Source: Pilasporangium apinafurcum (taxonomy: Eukaryota; Oomycota; Peronosporomycetes; Pythiales; Pythiaceae). Taken from it: a stretch of 64,000 nucleotides of DNA. The stretch lies in NCBI GenBank assembly GCA_001600495.1, contig BCKE01000023.1, forward strand, positions 175,176 to 239,175, in the 5' to 3' direction. Made by a program: the position numbers and the translations under genes. The notes beneath the pieces were generated by a model that ran no database searches, was not told the origin of the DNA, and worked only from the letters and a program-made list of their open reading frames with translations. Positions 1 through 11,550 of the stretch are shown here, piece by piece (within the stretch, counting starts at the first letter, position 1; the number at the start of each line of letters is the position of its first letter).

Positions 1-1
1 T

Positions 2-91
2 GGGGTCATCAAAGAAGCGCAGATAGCGAATGACTGTGAGTTGCTGGAGCGGATTCGTGACCAAATTCGAATCCGGCAACTGTCATCATAA
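2..91 (+). CDS. C-terminal end of an unidentified protein (5' cut by window edge)
   Basis: An open frame enters from the left edge and ends at a TAA at 89-91. It encodes about 29 residues, charged and probably helical, with the piece ELLERIRDQIRIRQLSS at the end. No family can be assigned from so little. It is the only open + strand frame here and lies upstream of, and parallel to, the kinesin gene, so a last exon is plausible. A chance frame cannot be excluded. Confidence 0.4.
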   Translation, partial: GVIKEAQIANDCELLERIRDQIRIRQLSS

Positions 92-642
92 AGACGCCGA
101 TGATGATATTATCAGATTCCGAAAAAGGTGATTCATGGTTGTGGTGTAAGGTTCCGAGTATTGTGTGATAGATAGAAGGCAGCAATAAGCTCCCATACTT
201 GTTGTTCATGTGTACATATCTATGAGTAGCACATAATTGACTGACCGTATTATTATACAATGATGGGATCAAAATATGTGGATCAGATTGTCATGTCTTT
301 TTGTAACTTTTGCTTAAAAATCCAATACATTTATTCTTACCGACTGCTCTTCATCGCGAGCAATTTATCAGCACGCATGGGAGCACTACGATACATCTGT
401 GACCCAGAACCATGGCTTATTCATTCCGATAGTGATATAAATATGCAGATTTCACCTGCGCTTGCACTCTTATTGTGAATGTAGGCTATCTAGCTTGACG
501 ACTTTTCAGAATCCAATTGACACACATCCCCTATACAAGTGATTGGCTAGATATCCCAAATTCGATCCAAATCGACTGCGCAACCTTTCATGTTCATCCA
601 AAAATCGCACCAATTCCAATCTATAGCAGATCACAACAACAA
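92..642. other. Intergenic region upstream of the kinesin gene
   Basis: This AT-rich stretch of 551 bases contains only short frames without recognisable domains. It should hold the 3' untranslated region of the left-edge gene and the promoter of the kinesin gene. I see no repeat, tRNA or clear core promoter element. Confidence 0.4.
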
Positions 643-3386
643 ATGAATGCAGACGACGCCACTAAACTCTCCAACGGTCCAGAGAACGACGACGATGATA
701 CTTCGACGGTCAATAACGATGAGGTATCCCAGACAGACATGGCGGACTCGAACATCCGCATTTTTCTGCGCATCAAACCATCCAAAAAATCCTCCGGTTA
801 CTTTGCATGGGACGAAGACACATCGTTGATGCAATATAACATCCCCAAGGACGTCGCGGCAGGGCTGATCAACAATTCACGCACAAGCTATAAATTCCGC
901 TTTGACGCGGTCATCGGCATGAGTGCCAAGCAGGAGGAGGTCTTTGATCGTGTGGGTCGCCCCTGCGTGGAAAGCGCACTTCAAGGCTTCAATTCAACCG
1001 TCTTCGCTTATGGTCAGACCGGATCAGGCAAGACATTCACGATCACAGGGGGTGCCGAGCGTTATGAAGACCGTGGTCTAATACCGAGAGCACTGTCGAT
1101 GATCTTTGATGAGAAAAAACGCAACCCAACACGGCAGATCCAGGCGCATGTGTCATATTTGGAGATCTACAATAACCAAGGCTACGACCTGCTCGATCCG
1201 AATCATGAGCACACAAAAAGCGTCGAAGATTTACCTAAGGTCACAATGCTCGAGGATGAAGACGGCAATTGCCACTTGCGAAATCTTTCGATGCATCTCG
1301 TGAATTCGGAAGAAGAAGCGCTGAATTTATTATTTCTAGGAGATACGAACCGCGCCGTGAGTGAAACAGCCATGAACTTGGCGTCATCACGGTCACATTG
1401 CATCTTCACGCTGTCAATAGAGAGTCGAAGACCAGGGAGTGAAATTGTGTTGCGGTCGAAACTGCATCTTGTCGACCTTGCAGGGTCGGAGCGGGCTCAC
1501 AAAACTGGTGCAAAGGGCCAATTGTTACGAGAAGCCACGTATATCAACACGAGTCTGCACTATCTGGAGATGGTCATTGTCGCGCTGCATGAGAAGACCA
1601 CCAAAGGAAGGACCCATATCCCGTACCGCAACTCGATGATGACGTCCGTTTTGAGGGATAGCTTAGGTGGCAATTGCAAGACCGTCATGGTAGCGACGGT
1701 CAGTCCAGAAAAGGAACAAACTGATGTGCGTAGAACTGCATTGTTGGGATTTATCTGCGCGGCAATTGATAAACAAACTGGCCACTGGCTGGCACGGTGT
1801 TCTCTTTTCTGATTTTTAGGAATCGGTCTCGACGTGTCGATTTGCACAGCGCGTGGCACAAGTACGCAACGATGCCCGTTTGAACGAAGAAGTGGACCCA
1901 GCGGTGATCATTCGACAGCTGAAGGCACAAGTGGTGACGTTAGAGGAAGAATTAGCGATTCTCAAGGGCGATGTGGTAGGTCTATTGTTTTGTCTGGTCA
2001 GCTCTATGTTGACGTAGTGATTGAGATTGTGTTATCAATATCTATTCTGTAGAAAGAGGGAACGGAACTAAAAGAGTATGAGATCGACAAGCTCCGTCAG
2101 CGATGCGTTGACTACATAAACGATACTGAGCCAAGTGCACACTTAGCGATGGGCGAGTTTACGTACATGAAGATGCGGAAATGCTTTGAGATTATGAAGA
2201 GCATGGTCAATGGCAGTGCTGATGGAGCTGTCAGTAACAATAAAGATATTCCAACAGGCAAGATGACGGTCATCTCGTCCACGGGGAACCAGGAGCTGGA
2301 GCTGCGCATTGCCGAACTTGAGCAACTGGTACTGCAGCGCGACAATGAAATCGCGATTCTGGTCACTATGGTAAAGAAACAAGGCGGGAATGTTTCAGTT
2401 CCTGAGGGTACGCTTGCTCGTAGTAGCAACAACAATCAGCAATTGCAACAGGAGCAGAAACAATCACGCAGCGGATCAAAAGCACCACCTCTATCTGTGG
2501 ATCAGAGCTTCCAGGCGACATTTACAGTCGATCCAGCAATCTTGGACGATCCAGCAAAGGCGTTTGAGGCATTTAAAGCAGCTTATCCGAAAAATGATGT
2601 TATTCGAGAGAATAAGATCTTACTTAAACAAAAATACGATGCCGCGAAAAGCTTAGCGAACGTTGTGAACGACGCTCGCAATCAAATAAAGACACTGACG
2701 TCGCAAATGGAAAAAATGCGTAAACAGCAAGCTATCACCGAGGAAGGACTGGTGAATTCTAGCTCCACAGATCAACAAGTAGCAATCTCCATGACAGCCG
2801 AAGAAAATAAACTAAAGGAGCAAATCGACAAATTCAAGCAAGTCTACAAGAAAGGGTTTAATGATCTTAGCGAACTTAAAAAGGAGATCCAACACATCCA
2901 AAAACTACTTGAGGTCATTCGCATCAAGTTGCAGAAAGACTTTGATCTGTGGTATCAGCGACAGGGCAAAGGTCTGTTGTTGACGGAGACGTTGGTGGCG
3001 CAGCCGAAGACATCTCCTCAACAACAGCTAAGTAACCAGAATAGCTATGAGTTGCCACCTGCTCCTGTAAAATCCATGTCTCCTGCCAGGCCAGAAATTT
3101 CGACTTCTTCATCACGAATAAAAGGTGGTTGGGATTCATCTAGCGGTGGTACCAGCGATGTAAAGAAGGCATCAATTACACCACGATCAAGTGCGACGGT
3201 TAAAGCAAGCACCGAAAGGTACGAAAGTTTACTAGGTTACGCTAGACATATGTCACTAATAACGGACAAAGGATCGGGATACTAATCATCGTATTCCATG
3301 TTTATTGTTGTAGTTCTGTGGAAGACGATGTGTCGGGCTTTTACGAAGCACTCGACATTCTTAAACGTCGCAATTCGCGAAAGTAA
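643..3386 (+). CDS. Kinesin-9 family motor protein (KIF6/KIF9-like)
   Basis: A plus-end microtubule motor; kinesin-9 members act in cilia and flagella, which fits a zoospore-forming organism. Exons read as 643-1725, 1820-1975, 2053-3218 and 3314-3386, all GT-AG; the last intron has a TACTAAT branch site. The motor starts near residue 33 with NIRIFLRIKP. It contains the P-loop GQTGSGKT (residues 124-131), switch I NLASSRSH, switch II LVDLAGSE and the HIPYRNS motif. Splicing intron 1 restores the conserved motor end (ESVSTCRFAQRVAQVRNDAR). Behind the coiled coil, the segment FEAFKAAYPKNDVIRENKI is typical of KIF6/KIF9. The first ATG in a purine context is at 643; the frame is open further upstream but without an ATG. 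The C-terminus is low-complexity and ends in EALDILKRRNSRK. Family assignment is firm; KIF6 versus KIF9 is not resolved. Confidence 0.9.
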
Positions 3387-3644
3387 GAAACGAGTGATAA
3401 GCATACATTGTGCAATACACACACACATACACTCATACGCAGGAGCCAACTAATCCGATCAAATAACACCCAAGTAATGGCAATGTAGCCATTTTCGTGG
3501 TGATATATGGGTACATTCCACTGTGACATGTCACACTTGAGGGGAAGAGTCTGCGAATATGAAACGACACACCTTGTCGTTTCAATTATAAGCATTAGTC
3601 AAGTAACCAAGGGCAGACAGACAGTTGCGTGTGAGTGAAAAGCG

Positions 3645-4432
3645 ATGGTGCTCGTGCATGGTGTGGATATCTCGACGCTGGAGGGATGGATGATCAAGAT
3701 CAACAGCAATCCGTCCATGTTCGGCAAGAGCACGAATCGTCGATGGTTCAAGGTGAGTTTCGTGCCGGTTGGAAAAGAAGAAAAGCTCGTGATTTCGTAC
3801 TCGACCAACAAGTACGTTGTTCGCCTTGTGTGATGTAATGATGAAGGTCGTGTTATGTTGACACTCTTGAGTTTACTATTGTCACCTTAGAACAGCGAAG
3901 GAACCACGCGGATGGTTGTACATTGAAGATGTTAGTGGCGTCTACTGTCGACGAGTGAGTTCGCTCTGAATTCATCTACTCATATTGATGTTGAGTTAAC
4001 TTGTTTGTACATCTAGGAAATGATCGAAGTCATTTCTCCAGCGCGAACACTGCGGTTTAAAGGGGAGACAGCAGTGGAGCATCGACTTTGGTCCGATAGC
4101 TTGCACAGACTTTGTAATCCACCAAAATCCACATCAACAGAAGAAGAAGAAGAGAATATGAAGCGTAACAGATCCGTAGCCGAGGCAAAAGCGCACTGTA
4201 ATCGACAAACGGAATCCGAAAAACCAAAACAACAGGATCAGCGCCAGAAAAGTGTAGAAAATCGCGATCAGGTGGCAGAACCAAAGAAAATGAGCGAGAC
4301 TGCACATAATGAGGTAAAGAAAGCACGAGAACCAAGTTCAAAGACGTCGGAAGACGAGGATAATAGGCGGAGACAACACGGAAAAGAGCATGATGAAAAA
4401 CCATCGCGTAGACGGCATGACAATTCTGTAAG

Positions 4433-4464
<32 letters not shown>

Positions 4465-5599
4465 GCCGTCATAGACGCAACCGACACAGTGAGGAAGATG
4501 ATGAAAGCGATGAACATCTAGAGCAGTCGAATGACGAAAACTCAGAACATGAAGATGTAACTAATTCTGCACGTGATGACGTGCGTGTGCGTCGTAATAA
4601 CATAGGCGATGAAGAACCCATCCGAAAAATTCAACAGACCGATACTTTCGGTAGTTCTATGCGTCGACACTCTGGAAATGAACTCAACAGTGTCCGTGAT
4701 CGGTCTCCATTACGAGCTGGCGTCTATGAAACGGGTCTGAAGGAAGAGAGAAGCGATCGCAATGGTAGGCGTCAAGATGATACTGATGGGAGTGATGACA
4801 GCGACGAAGACTCGAGGACCGTGCCAGCTCTTACGAATACTTCTGGAAAGCGCACGTCCATGCTGGTGGCACAGATCAAATCCAGTTCTCCATTCGTCAC
4901 ATCAAGTAACACCGTTAAGCACAAAAATGGCCAGGAGGAAGACGAAGATAGCGATGATGATGACCGAGATGGATCCCCACCGCGCCATGTTGGTTCAAAT
5001 GATTTGCCTCGAGTGAATCTTAAACCCACTCAACCTACAAACGACCATGTTGAGGTAGATCATGATCCATTGGATCAGGAAGGTCCAGAAGCGATCACAC
5101 CACGCGACGATCGTTCTTCATCCTCGCCTGCAAAAAACCTTGTGAACGATGAGTCAGACAAACATGAAGTAGTTGACCCATATTTTTCTCAAAAGAAAAA
5201 GAAGAACACCGAATACTTCGACTCTGATGATGAAGATGATGAAGAATCCGAGGTCAATCACCGTAAGTCCCCAAATCGTGTATTAACGAAAAGCGGTAGC
5301 GAAGCTGGGGCGATTGTGAAGGGTAGCGTAAGTATGCCAAGCGAAATCGCATGTGATGATAAGTTTGTGGAAGAGGATTGGGATGCCGAAGAAGAGAACA
5401 ACGCAAATCCAGTGAAACAGGATCCAGTAGGTAAATCTAGCCCCGAAAAGGTAAGAATCCTACACGGCAAACAACCAATCGTGCTCGATACCTTTGACAT
5501 GAACTCGCTAATTTTTTCTGTTAATGGTCACAGCGTGGCGCTGGGTACGGTGGAGTTACTGCTGACGCGAACTGGGTTTCCGAGGATTGGGACGACTAA
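3645..5599 (+). CDS. PH-domain protein with a long acidic disordered region
   Basis: Exons read as 3645-3811, 3891-3954, 4017-5450 and 5534-5599. The N-terminal ~110 residues form a pleckstrin-homology domain: LEGWMIKI, a RRWFKVSF strand, RGWLYIEDV, and a final helix ending in EHRLWSDSLHRLC with the conserved Trp. PH domains bind phosphoinositides or protein partners at membranes. The rest is very rich in Asp, Glu, Ser and Arg, including a pure Asp run, with no further fold visible. I prefer the last intron (AAG|GTAAGA donor at 5451) because it yields an end, NWVSEDWDD, that resembles the internal segment VEEDWDAEEE. Without it the frame runs on to a TAG at 5691-5693. The gene follows the kinesin gene in tandem, about 260 bp downstream. 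Cellular role unknown. Confidence 0.75.
4434..4463 (+). repeat. (GAT)10 coding microsatellite
   Basis: Ten uninterrupted GAT codons encode a pure aspartate run inside the disordered region of the PH-domain protein. Such a tract may vary in length between strains. Confidence 0.95.
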
Positions 5600-5838
5600 A
5601 CAATTACGCATGTCAATGCTCAATAAAAACTTGCTACTAGGAGTTCAAGTATGCATGCGGGAGAGCTCACAGCCAAGCAAACAACAATGTTAGTCGTGTT
5701 ACATTGTATGACTTCAAGGGCTAGACATAATACATGTACTGTAACACATAAAGCACTCAAGCACAATTAATGTGCAAACATACTTTTGTAACCTATGCGT
5801 TCCGTTTGAAAGCTTGTTCCTTCCGAACAGGGAATTGT

Positions 5839-7770
5839 CTAAAGGCGGGAAGACGTAATGACTTGAGTGTAATTCTCAGGAGTGAGGCGCTCGTATGTAT
5901 TCGTCTGTTTATTGTAGTACCAGAAACGGTCGGACACTTGAGAAGGATCCATTCCTTCTTTGCGCAGTTTTGCCTTCTCGTGTTTCATCGTTCCTGTCAC
6001 TGCCATTTGACCCAATTGGCGAATGAAAAGAGGCATGGCGTAAGAAGGCAGGCGCATTTTGACATAGGTAGCAAACGCCTTCATATCAAATCCGGATTCA
6101 TCAAACACCATGGCGGCCAAGCAAGCTCGACCTTCATTACCAGGTACTTCCACTCCATATACACAAATTTCACTTAGACCAGGGAACTTAGAGATCGCCT
6201 CGGCAACCTCATTCGTAGCCACATTCTCACCTTTCCAACGGAAAGTATCACCCACACGATCGACAAAATGCCAGCATTGTCGTTCATCGATTCGAAGTAA
6301 GTCACCGGTGCGGAAGTACATGTCGCCCTTCTTAAAAACATCGCGTAAAATTTTCTTGTTTGTCTCCTTTGCATTCCCATAGTAGCCCTGGAAGGATTTG
6401 GCGGGGTCGTCAGGTTTCACTGCACAAATTAATTCACCAGGTTCATTCGTATCAACAAGTTGAAGAAATCCATTCTTGTCACGAATGTGGGTGTCATGCT
6501 CTACATCATACTTAACGATACTTACTCCACTGACCGTATTTAGTAGCCAGCCACGGCGGCCTAAGTGGCCCTGATCTTCTTTGGTGGTACAGGGATTCAG
6601 CATTCCTAATGGCCCTTCAGTAGACCCATAGAATTCATACACAGCGGGGATCCCAAAGCGATCCTGGAAGCCAACCCAGATATCAGGTCGAAGGCCATTA
6701 CCAAAAGCAGCACGCACGTGATTCTGCTTATCATTGTCCTTTGGTGGCGTATTCATCAGATAGCGACACATCTCACCAATGTATTGGATTACTGTGCAAT
6801 CAAATTGTCGCACTTCTTCCCAGAACTTTGAGGTCGAGAAACGACGAGAGATACAGAGCGTGGCACCAGTAAACATCATCATACCGACAGAGAGATTACC
6901 ACCCGATGTGTGGTACAATGGCAGCGCACAATAGATCCGATCATAGACCGACAAATGCATGCTATTGACGAACGCCAGCGAGCGCATAATGATACTGAAA
7001 TGGGTAACACGTGCTGCCTTCGGTAAGCCCGTCGTGCCACTGGTGTAAATGAGCAAAGCCATATCAGTTGTAGTCAGTGTGGCATGACGGATAGACGTAG
7101 GAGGGGGATCGATGCTCATGGACTGCAGCTGGATGTCGAGCGATTGCGCAAATGGGTACGTTTCTTTGCTGTTGCCTTCGCCGTACACATGGATTGCGAT
7201 CCCCAGCAGCTCATTTGATAATGCATCTACTCGGTTCACGAGTTCCCGACCGACAATCATGGTCTGCGTCTTCGCAATCTTTACACAATGTACGAGCCCA
7301 TCCGCCTGGAGATGGGTGTTAATTAGCGCGGTGACGACCCCGATCTTCGACAATCCCAGCCAGACGATGATAAACTCTGGTCGATTCTCCATAAGCAACG
7401 CCACGGTCTCTCCAACGCGTAATCCCTTCGAAAGCCCCCAATGTGCGATCCGGTTGGCAGCCTGATCGACCTGCGCAAACGTCATTGTGCGGTTCTCAAA
7501 CTGCATACAGGGCTTCTGTGGCCACTTGCGCGCGCTTTCTTCAAACACATCCGGAACCAGTGCTTTGTTGCGCGCATAGCGCCGTGCCTTGAACAATGCG
7601 ATCCCCAAGCTCGCGGACGTTCGCAAATCGGAAGACAGCAGTAGTTGGCGGTCAACGAGGTAACCTGCGATAACGGCACCACCGACAGCGAGGAACTTCT
7701 TGGGGATCTTGTTGAGCGTCTCCACGGGGAGGTATTTGGTCAATGCATCCATCGATAGATAGTCTGCCAT
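5839..7770 (-). CDS. Fatty-acid transport protein / very-long-chain acyl-CoA synthetase (SLC27/FATP family)
   Basis: Single-exon gene of 643 residues. The enzyme activates long or very long fatty acids to acyl-CoA with ATP and couples this to uptake at a membrane. Evidence: a hydrophobic N-terminal segment (FLAVGGAVIAGYLV), the AMP-binding P-loop YTSGTTGLPKAA, the YEFYGSTEG motif, the hinge TGDLLRIDE and a C-terminal domain with FRWKGENVATNEV, all in the order and spacing of FATP/Fat1 proteins. Length matches the family. The start is the ATG at 7770 (MADYLSMD). The frame is open to 7875, but only a TTG lies there. It converges on the PH gene with about 240 bp between stops. Confidence 0.93.
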   Translation of the reverse strand: MADYLSMDALTKYLPVETLNKIPKKFLAVGGAVIAGYLVDRQLLLSSDLRTSASLGIALFKARRYARNKALVPDVFEESARKWPQKPCMQFENRTMTFAQVDQAANRIAHWGLSKGLRVGETVALLMENRPEFIIVWLGLSKIGVVTALINTHLQADGLVHCVKIAKTQTMIVGRELVNRVDALSNELLGIAIHVYGEGNSKETYPFAQSLDIQLQSMSIDPPPTSIRHATLTTTDMALLIYTSGTTGLPKAARVTHFSIIMRSLAFVNSMHLSVYDRIYCALPLYHTSGGNLSVGMMMFTGATLCISRRFSTSKFWEEVRQFDCTVIQYIGEMCRYLMNTPPKDNDKQNHVRAAFGNGLRPDIWVGFQDRFGIPAVYEFYGSTEGPLGMLNPCTTKEDQGHLGRRGWLLNTVSGVSIVKYDVEHDTHIRDKNGFLQLVDTNEPGELICAVKPDDPAKSFQGYYGNAKETNKKILRDVFKKGDMYFRTGDLLRIDERQCWHFVDRVGDTFRWKGENVATNEVAEAISKFPGLSEICVYGVEVPGNEGRACLAAMVFDESGFDMKAFATYVKMRLPSYAMPLFIRQLGQMAVTGTMKHEKAKLRKEGMDPSQVSDRFWYYNKQTNTYERLTPENYTQVITSSRL

Positions 7771-8926
7771 GCTTCTCTCTCGCGCCTTCTCTCTTCTTCT
7801 CTTTACCTTTGCTTGATGCTGCGGATTGTCAAGTGTGAAGTAAATCGATTTTCCAGTGCGGGTGTTTTTCTGCAAGTAGGAGTGATGGTCATTTCCTGAA
7901 CTGGTGCAACTCCATGAGTTGAAGACCGGGATAAAAAGCAGATGAGAAATAATTAGATGAAAAGTTAGTCAACCTATTGGTGCATTGACTTATATGGTGG
8001 TTTAGAAAGAGAGGTAGCTGTGTTGTTGGGAACCACGTTGAAAATGTGATAAAGTCCAAGAACTGTAATTGTGATGCGTCAGCGTAAGAATTGGATACAA
8101 GTTCAATAAACAAAGAAAAAAGAAGGAAGGGTCAAAGAGCGGAATTTATTGCAAGTGACGATCAATATCACCACGTAACTGTCATAAAAAGGTAAATTAA
8201 AATATGGATATATAATATAAATAGTACTACTCACCCACTTTTAGAATTTTGGAGTACATGAATAGAGGACAACTGTAGGCGGACTAATACATGATGGCGT
8301 CAATGGGAACTCCTGACAAACGTCATTTCTTGTGAAAAAGGCTGTCAACAACTTTTTGATTATCCCCCGACACTACCACTATGAGATGAGAAAAAGTGAG
8401 TCTTGTTGATAGACACGAACGCATACACCACCATCTCGAAGAAACCGAGACGAATATCCTTTTGCATCTGAATTTGCGAAAATGACAAAGCCTCCTCAGT
8501 GCATATGGATGTCAAAAACTTTCCTACTACATTGCAGATGCAACAGCGATGACATCCTTGTTTTCAACCGTCAAACAGGCGATTATTGTATCCATTCAAT
8601 GCAATATTGAGCCATTGTGCTCTTACAAGTTTCCATATATGCTAACCTCAGTCTTGCAACCTTCTGCAAGACAGCACTGCCATTGTATGGTTTGACTTTT
8701 TGATTTGTGCGCCTGTACCCATTACTCCCTGAACACACACAGAAATTGTAAGAAACTCGAAGTGTTGGTTGCATCAATCAATCTTCCGATTGCATAATTT
8801 CCATGTTTTTCGGGTTTACCAAGCATATATAAAAGAAAAGCACCGATTTCTAACCAAATGGAGCCAAAATGGAGAAGCAGAGACGTCACGACGCATTAAA
8901 CAAAGCATGGTAGTGCTTAATTTTAT
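7771..8926. other. Intergenic region, FATP promoter and glutamine synthetase 3' side
   Basis: This 1.16-kb region has no supported gene. It should hold the promoter and 5' leader of the leftward FATP gene and the 3' untranslated region of glutamine synthetase. It contains AT-rich runs (around 8205-8230) and only short frames without recognisable domains. Confidence 0.5.
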
Positions 8927-9997
8927 TTAAGCTTCGTTCAAGACAGTGGTCTTGACAATGCGCGAGGTCACCACGTATGGGTCCATGTTGGAGGCTGGGC
9001 GACGATCTTCGAAGTAGCCCTTGCCTTCAGCTTCAGCCACACGAGGAATACGCACCGAGGCACCACGGTTGGCCACACCATACGAAAATTCGTGGATCGA
9101 TGCGGTTTCGTGACGGCCCGTGAGACGACGTTCATTACCCGTACCGTAAGCAGCAATGTGCTCCTTGTGCTTCAACTTCATCTTCTCAATGGCTTCAATG
9201 ATCTTGCCCATGCCACCTTCCTCACGCATTTCCTTGGTCGAGTAGTTGGTATGGCAACCGGCACCATTCCAGTCACCAGGGATAGGCTTAGGGTCCCATG
9301 AGACGTTCACGCCAAAATCTTCGCATACACGGAGCAAGATGTAACGGGACATCCACAGATGGTCACCAGATTCGATGCCGGTGCAAGGACCAACCTGGTA
9401 TTCCCACTGGCCAGGCATGACTTCAGCATTGATACCAGAAATGTTGATACCAGCGTACAGGCACGCACGGTAGTGAGCATCGACAACCAATCGACCAAAG
9501 ACGGAGTGTGCACCAGCACCGCAGTAGTAAGGACCTTGAGGGCCAGGGAAACCACCCTTTGGCCAGCCGTAAGGAGTGACCTTGTCAGCTTCGAACAAAG
9601 TGTACTCTTGTTCAATACCGAACCAAGGTTCATGTGACTCGGCAGCCTTCATCACACGGGCAGCATCGGCACGGGTGTTGTTGGCAATCGGGGTCATGTC
9701 GGGCTTCAAGCAATCGCAAAGCACCAAGATGTGCTGACCGCGACGGAAAGGGTCCTTGAAGATGGCAACGGGGCGGAGCAGCACTTCCGAGTCTTCGCCA
9801 GGGGCTTGACCCGTGCTGGAGCCATCAAAGTTCCAGATGGGCAAGTCCGCAACGGAGGTAGGGGCCTTGGCGAGAGTCTTGGTCTTGCAGCGCAAGTCTT
9901 CACCTGAGCCACCGATCCAGACATATTCGGCCTGGACCTTGCCTTCAACAGGGAGAGTCATGTAGGTTTCGTATACGGTGCGGTCGAGCTTGCTCAT
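8927..9997 (-). CDS. Glutamine synthetase, eukaryotic GSII type
   Basis: Single-exon gene of 356 residues, the usual GSII length. The enzyme makes glutamine from glutamate, ammonia and ATP in the cytosol. Signatures seen: [18 protein letters not shown] near residue 55, [10 protein letters not shown] (metal-binding Glu), [16 protein letters not shown], the ATP-binding NWNGAG-type loop as [15 protein letters not shown], the [11 protein letters not shown] segment and RIPR near the C-terminus. Codon use is strongly biased and the frame has no intron, as expected for a highly expressed housekeeping gene. The ATG at 9995-9997 is the only reasonable start. Confidence 0.97.
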   Translation of the reverse strand: MSKLDRTVYETYMTLPVEGKVQAEYVWIGGSGEDLRCKTKTLAKAPTSVADLPIWNFDGSSTGQAPGEDSEVLLRPVAIFKDPFRRGQHILVLCDCLKPDMTPIANNTRADAARVMKAAESHEPWFGIEQEYTLFEADKVTPYGWPKGGFPGPQGPYYCGAGAHSVFGRLVVDAHYRACLYAGINISGINAEVMPGQWEYQVGPCTGIESGDHLWMSRYILLRVCEDFGVNVSWDPKPIPGDWNGAGCHTNYSTKEMREEGGMGKIIEAIEKMKLKHKEHIAAYGTGNERRLTGRHETASIHEFSYGVANRGASVRIPRVAEAEGKGYFEDRRPASNMDPYVVTSRIVKTTVLNEA

Positions 9998-11380
9998 GGT
10001 TGCTTGGATGATTGTCTTGTAAGAGGTTGGTTGTTGCTGGGTTAGCTTGAAAGCAAATCTTGCAATGACCGTCTTCTCTCACGGGCGAAAGCGAAACCAC
10101 ATGCGCAACCAGAAAGATCACCTCTCCATAAAAAACGCCCGGTGGGAGAGCGGACCTCCCACACCAGGAAAGGCGACGTGATATTCAGAATTGTTTTAAA
10201 CAAGTATGTAAAAAACAGAGAAAACAAAATTTAATATACATTTAACTAGTTACGTGAATAAAGCGACTTGTTGAAAACGACTGGCACTAAAAAAAATGCA
10301 TTGATGGTGGTACCGTCAAATACAAAAAGAAAAAGGAAGATGGTCAGATTGCGCAAAGCTGCCTCGTTTGGTCTCATCCTTCCGTGTTAATAGGTTGAGT
10401 GCAGCAATTGCTTCACCTCAACAGCGTTAGTGAAAGAATTTAAAAAAAAAGAAATAGGTTGCAACGGTATTCCGATATGTCTCGATGGACAGGCACGATC
10501 GTGACCTCATCATGGACCAAGAGATTATTTTTGAACCCTTGGAAGGAAGCGCAAAACCTTTTAAAAATTATATTCTAATACTGATCTGCAAGCTTTTAAG
10601 TAATTATTCTTTTTCAAAAAACTTTAAAAACATATAACCTGAATAATTAGATTTGCTGATTCATTTTGTTCTGCGTGGTTACAAAAATTGAACCCATCCC
10701 TCTACAGAAGCATCAGGTTTGTCGACGCGCAGCGTGTCAGACGAATCATGCTTCAGAAAACGTCATGTCTAATCAATGGATTGGGTAAAGCACCGCGAAT
10801 TGAAGTGGCATGTAGGTATAGCAGAAGATGGACTCACAACGCATGCATTCCAACCTCAATGGAGAGTCTTCATGGAAAGGAAATTACCAGCAGCTGGAGC
10901 ACATCTACTCTCCTTGGTTGGTGCATTCAGAATCACCCTGGGTGAATTTTTTCTCACTTTGGTCTTCTGCCAAACTCAGGCAACAGAGTAGGTTGGTGAT
11001 GGATACTCGCATTCCGGTTTTCCAGGAGTAAAAAAAGGACAATATGACGACGAGCGCATCTCCCCGTCAGCACGGAACTAAATTCCGCCGGGAGGAGTTT
11101 TCGGAGACGACTGACTCATGCAAAAACTCCACCAGTTCGGCCATGCGTTGCAAAAAGATGGTTAGACGTCTTGACGTTGTGTGGTGGTATATGCGTGGAT
11201 TTCACCACTAGTGCTCCTGTGGTTGTATTTTTGGCGTTTGCGCATCTGATTGTGGCGTGATCCAAGCACCAGATTCATTTTGCTATATGATTGGATGAAA
11301 TTCTGTAGCTTATTTATAATTTTAGCCAATCAGTATAAGTTGCCATATATGGGGTCAAACTGGATTCATTTCAGGTGATC
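9998..11380. other. Intergenic region upstream of glutamine synthetase
   Basis: The right part of this 1.4-kb stretch abuts the TIR element. The left part should hold the glutamine synthetase promoter; poly-A/T runs lie around 10440-10625. Small frames at 10688-11031 and 11044-11211 (55 residues, ATG-started) show no recognised domain, and I do not call them genes. Confidence 0.4.
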
Positions 11381-11410
11381 TTTACACCATTGAAGATTTC
11401 AAACGCCCAG
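11381..11410 (+). repeat. Left terminal inverted repeat of element A
   Basis: Thirty bases starting TTTACACCATTGAAG and ending AACGCCCAG. The reverse complement of 12762-12791 matches except at repeat positions 9 (A/G) and 25 (C/T). Confidence 0.85.
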
Positions 11411-11550
11411 GAGCGTCCTAAAAAACAACGTTCGGGTATCTCAGCCCAATGTAAGTTATGCTTCTATGCTGTCGACGTAACAGCACTGTCTGCCAGTGGC
11501 AGTCGTGTCTGGCAACTCAGATACTCTGGTTACTTTCTTCCCTCCAGACC

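Noticed and set aside
10688-11211. Short + strand frames upstream of element A as small genes
   Set aside because: Overlapping frames in several phases, with no domain and no splice structure. One is a 55-codon ATG frame; not enough support.
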